Of a stretch of DNA of 9,352 bases, positions 7,516 to 9,352 are shown piece after piece. The position numbers and the translations under genes were made by a program. Numbering within the stretch: position 1 is the stretch's first letter; each line of letters begins with the position of its first letter. The DNA is from an uncultured Clostridia bacterium (GTDB lineage Bacteria; Bacillota; Clostridia; Oscillospirales; CAG-272), in NCBI GenBank assembly GCA_945949385.1, contig CAMFEL010000077.1, positions 1 to 9,352 of the forward strand, read 5' to 3'. The notes below the pieces were generated by a model. The model ran no database searches and had not been told where the DNA came from. It saw only the letters and a list, made by a program, of their open reading frames with translations.

Positions 7516-9352
7516 ATGAAAACGAAAACTGTGCATAAATACGCCTTGAAGCTTGCGGCAGTACTTGCACTGCTGTGTGCACTGCTGTGCTTTGCCCTGT
7601 CAAGCGAAGCGGCAAATATCTCTGACGACCCTGCCGACAGCTATGTTAAAGAGACGGCGGAGTACGAGGACAGCACTCTGTCCCTTTGGTTTGAGCACTC
7701 CTTCAAAAAGGTGTTTACAAGTGATACCGCACCCTCCGGAATGGATACATATTCCGTTTACATGGCAAAGAACGAAACGGAAAACGCCCAGTTTGTGCTG
7801 TATTCCGACACGGACAAAACGGGAATGAAAGCCGAAGTGTCCTCATTTACTAACGATGCGGGAGACACTATGGAAGCGGAAATATACTATGAAATGTATG
7901 TTACCACCTCCGATCTTTACACTACATCGGTGATAGGCTCTACCGAGGAAACCTCTTTCATAAGAGAAGGCGAGACTCCCGACCCCGTAGTACCGCTGAA
8001 AAGAGTCAAGACATTTAAGCTCTTGGGCGGCAAGAGTCAGGCGTTTTTTATAAAAATTAAAAGCACCGCCGACACTCCTGCAGGCTGGTACTCTGCGCGG
8101 CTCAATATTATGAATTCAGACGGGCAGGTCGTCAAGACGGCGACAGTCTTTGCCTATGTATGGGACTTTGCGCTGAGCAACTCCACGAAGTTCCAAACTT
8201 CCCTTTATCTTGACAACAACACAAGCTATCAGGGAACATATAAGGCGTTCTATGACTACCTGCTGGAAAACAGAATGTGCGCCATGGATATTCCGGGCGC
8301 GCTCAATTCCTCAAACCCTTATCTTACCGATGAGAGAGTCAATTCCGTCAGAGTCACAGTAAGCGGAGGCGGCACTACACGAACATATATGGACAAGGCC
8401 GTGGAGCTGTACCCGCAGTATCTGTCAATTTACAATGAGCTGTCCACTTCGGACATATGGGACAGCGTAAAGGACAAACTGTATTTTTATACTGTGGATG
8501 AGCCAATGAGCAAGGAGCAGCAGGACGCCATCGGCAGCGACGGAGCAACGATCGACGATGCAAAAAACACTGCGTCGGTACTGAATCGCTACTGGCCGGA
8601 CGCACGCATCGTTATCCCTTTCCACGAAAACCATCCCTATCCTTATTACACATATCATCAGAATATTTCCGATATCGCATCATATAAGAAAAAAGACGCC
8701 GTTCAGGAAATGATCGACAGCGGCTGTGTCACCGTATGGTGCCCGCAAAACTACGCTTTCACTCCTTCGGAGGAGCTGCGAGAGTTGGGTTATGCCGGGC
8801 TTTCCACCGACAAGCTGCGTAATCTTTCCTGCACTATTTCCGGCTTGTATGCCTTGGGTACCCCCGGCGCCGACGGAAAATATTACGGCGCGTATGCCGG
8901 CGGCTATTACGATTGGGAGAGTCTGTACGGAGATTTCAAAGACCGGGTGCTGTCATCTAACATGATAGCAAACGGGAGCGGCGAAAAACAGGAGCTTTGG
9001 GCATACAAGGCGGGCTTCAGCGGCGGCTATTCCTACTGTCATCATCTTATTGAAAGCACGGGACTTCAGACGAAAATGATGTTCTGGCAGTTCTATCAGA
9101 ACGATGTGACGGGATATCTCTATTATGCCGTAAACGATTGGCTCGGCGAGGCAGACACCACGGTAACGGGAGCTTTGACTCAGCTTTCATGGATGCCCAA
9201 CTCCCATACCTATCCCAATGGGAAAACGATCTACGGAATAGGCACTCTGTTCTACGGCGCATCTCAGGCAAAGATCATGGGAACCAGCTATATCGGCAGC
9301 CTTAGAGTGGAGATCATGCGCGACGGTATCGAAGAGTACCAGATGCTGACCA
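7516..9352 (+). CDS. Secreted DUF4091 / GH123-related glycoside-hydrolase-like protein (3' end beyond window)
   Basis: The frame is open from ATG 7516 to the window edge: 612 complete codons and no stop. The N terminus is a signal peptide with a basic start (MKTKTVHKYALK), a hydrophobic core (13-28) and a likely cut near SEA-A (residues 32-33), so the protein is exported. The segment NETENAQFVLYSD (about residue 85) and the closing VFAYVWDFAL (about 215-225) fit the N-terminal beta-sandwich of GH123/DUF4091 proteins. The central region carries YTVDEP with D328-E329, matching the adjacent Asp-Glu pair used by GH123 enzymes. TGYLYYAVNDWLGE and SLRVEIMRDGIEEYQML (ending at residue 611) are the C-terminal DUF4091 signature. 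Characterised GH123 enzymes cleave beta-GalNAc by substrate assistance; the substrate here is unknown. A tail after residue 612 is missing from the window. It has its own SD after a 101-base gap, so it is probably separate from the addBA operon. Confidence 0.85.
   Translation, partial: MKTKTVHKYALKLAAVLALLCALLCFALSSEAANISDDPADSYVKETAEYEDSTLSLWFEHSFKKVFTSDTAPSGMDTYSVYMAKNETENAQFVLYSDTDKTGMKAEVSSFTNDAGDTMEAEIYYEMYVTTSDLYTTSVIGSTEETSFIREGETPDPVVPLKRVKTFKLLGGKSQAFFIKIKSTADTPAGWYSARLNIMNSDGQVVKTATVFAYVWDFALSNSTKFQTSLYLDNNTSYQGTYKAFYDYLLENRMCAMDIPGALNSSNPYLTDERVNSVRVTVSGGGTTRTYMDKAVELYPQYLSIYNELSTSDIWDSVKDKLYFYTVDEPMSKEQQDAIGSDGATIDDAKNTASVLNRYWPDARIVIPFHENHPYPYYTYHQNISDIASYKKKDAVQEMIDSGCVTVWCPQNYAFTPSEELRELGYAGLSTDKLRNLSCTISGLYALGTPGADGKYYGAYAGGYYDWESLYGDFKDRVLSSNMIANGSGEKQELWAYKAGFSGGYSYCHHLIESTGLQTKMMFWQFYQNDVTGYLYYAVNDWLGEADTTVTGALTQLSWMPNSHTYPNGKTIYGIGTLFYGASQAKIMGTSYIGSLRVEIMRDGIEEYQMLT
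7566..7589 (+). repeat. Perfect 12-base tandem duplication within the signal peptide
   Basis: TGCACTGCTGTG occurs twice with no gap (7566-7577 and 7578-7589). In the reading frame this writes the block Ala-Leu-Leu-Cys twice in the hydrophobic core (residues 18-25). The unit is a multiple of three, so loss or gain of a copy would stay in frame and change the core length by four residues. The two cysteines lack the small residue normally found just before a lipobox Cys, so this is not a convincing lipoprotein signal. Confidence 0.85.

Noticed and set aside
7045..7536. Minus-strand open frame (163 codons) spanning the ywlG-like gene and the gap.
   Set aside because: The + strand carries a clear conserved family there, and the minus-strand translation shows no recognisable domain.
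7576..7590. Possible lipobox cysteine in the signal peptide (ALLC at residues 21 or 25).
   Set aside because: The residue before the Cys is Leu, not Gly/Ala/Ser, and a normal signal peptidase I site (SEA-A) follows.

Overview
The window reads as chromosomal DNA from a Gram-positive anaerobe, most likely a gut-type clostridium (Clostridia, perhaps Oscillospiraceae-like). The reasons are an AddAB-type (not RecBCD) recombination nuclease, strong AAGGAG-type ribosome binding sites with GTG starts, a YwlG/UPF0340 gene, moderate-to-high GC judged by eye, and a secreted DUF4091 glycoside-hydrolase-like protein. The taxonomic placement is inference. All supported genes are on the + strand, and coding density is above 95%.

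Layout. (1) Bases 1-99 are the last 32 codons of an unidentified upstream gene. (2) addB (92-3319) and addA (3312-6842) encode the two subunits of the AddAB helicase-nuclease, which resects double-strand breaks and loads RecA after Chi recognition. (3) ywlG-like (6869-7414) is a DUF436/UPF0340 protein of unknown function. These four genes look like one operon: the first two junctions overlap by 8 bases with the same GTGA(C/T)TGA stop-start arrangement, and ywlG follows addA after 26 bases. (4) A 101-base gap (7415-7515) contains an imperfect inverted repeat without a convincing U-tract. (5) A secreted DUF4091 / GH123-related protein starts at 7516 with a signal peptide and runs off the right edge after 612 complete codons; its 3' end is missing.

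How the genes work together. AddA carries all the superfamily 1A helicase motifs and a RecB-family nuclease. AddB carries the second RecB-family nuclease and the four cysteines expected for its 4Fe-4S cluster, so the complex looks like a standard dual-nuclease AddAB. One departure is that AddB's P-loop reads GRDGSEKT, with Glu where the family normally has the Gly before the Lys. The secreted hydrolase-like gene appears to be an independent unit involved in glycan use or remodelling.

I looked for a novel multi-gene system, CRISPR array, mobile element or RNA gene and found none. The second-look items are the AddB P-loop substitution, the repeated coupling junction, the unidentified upstream C-terminus, a perfect 12-base tandem duplication inside the signal peptide, and the uncharacterised DUF436 and DUF4091 proteins.
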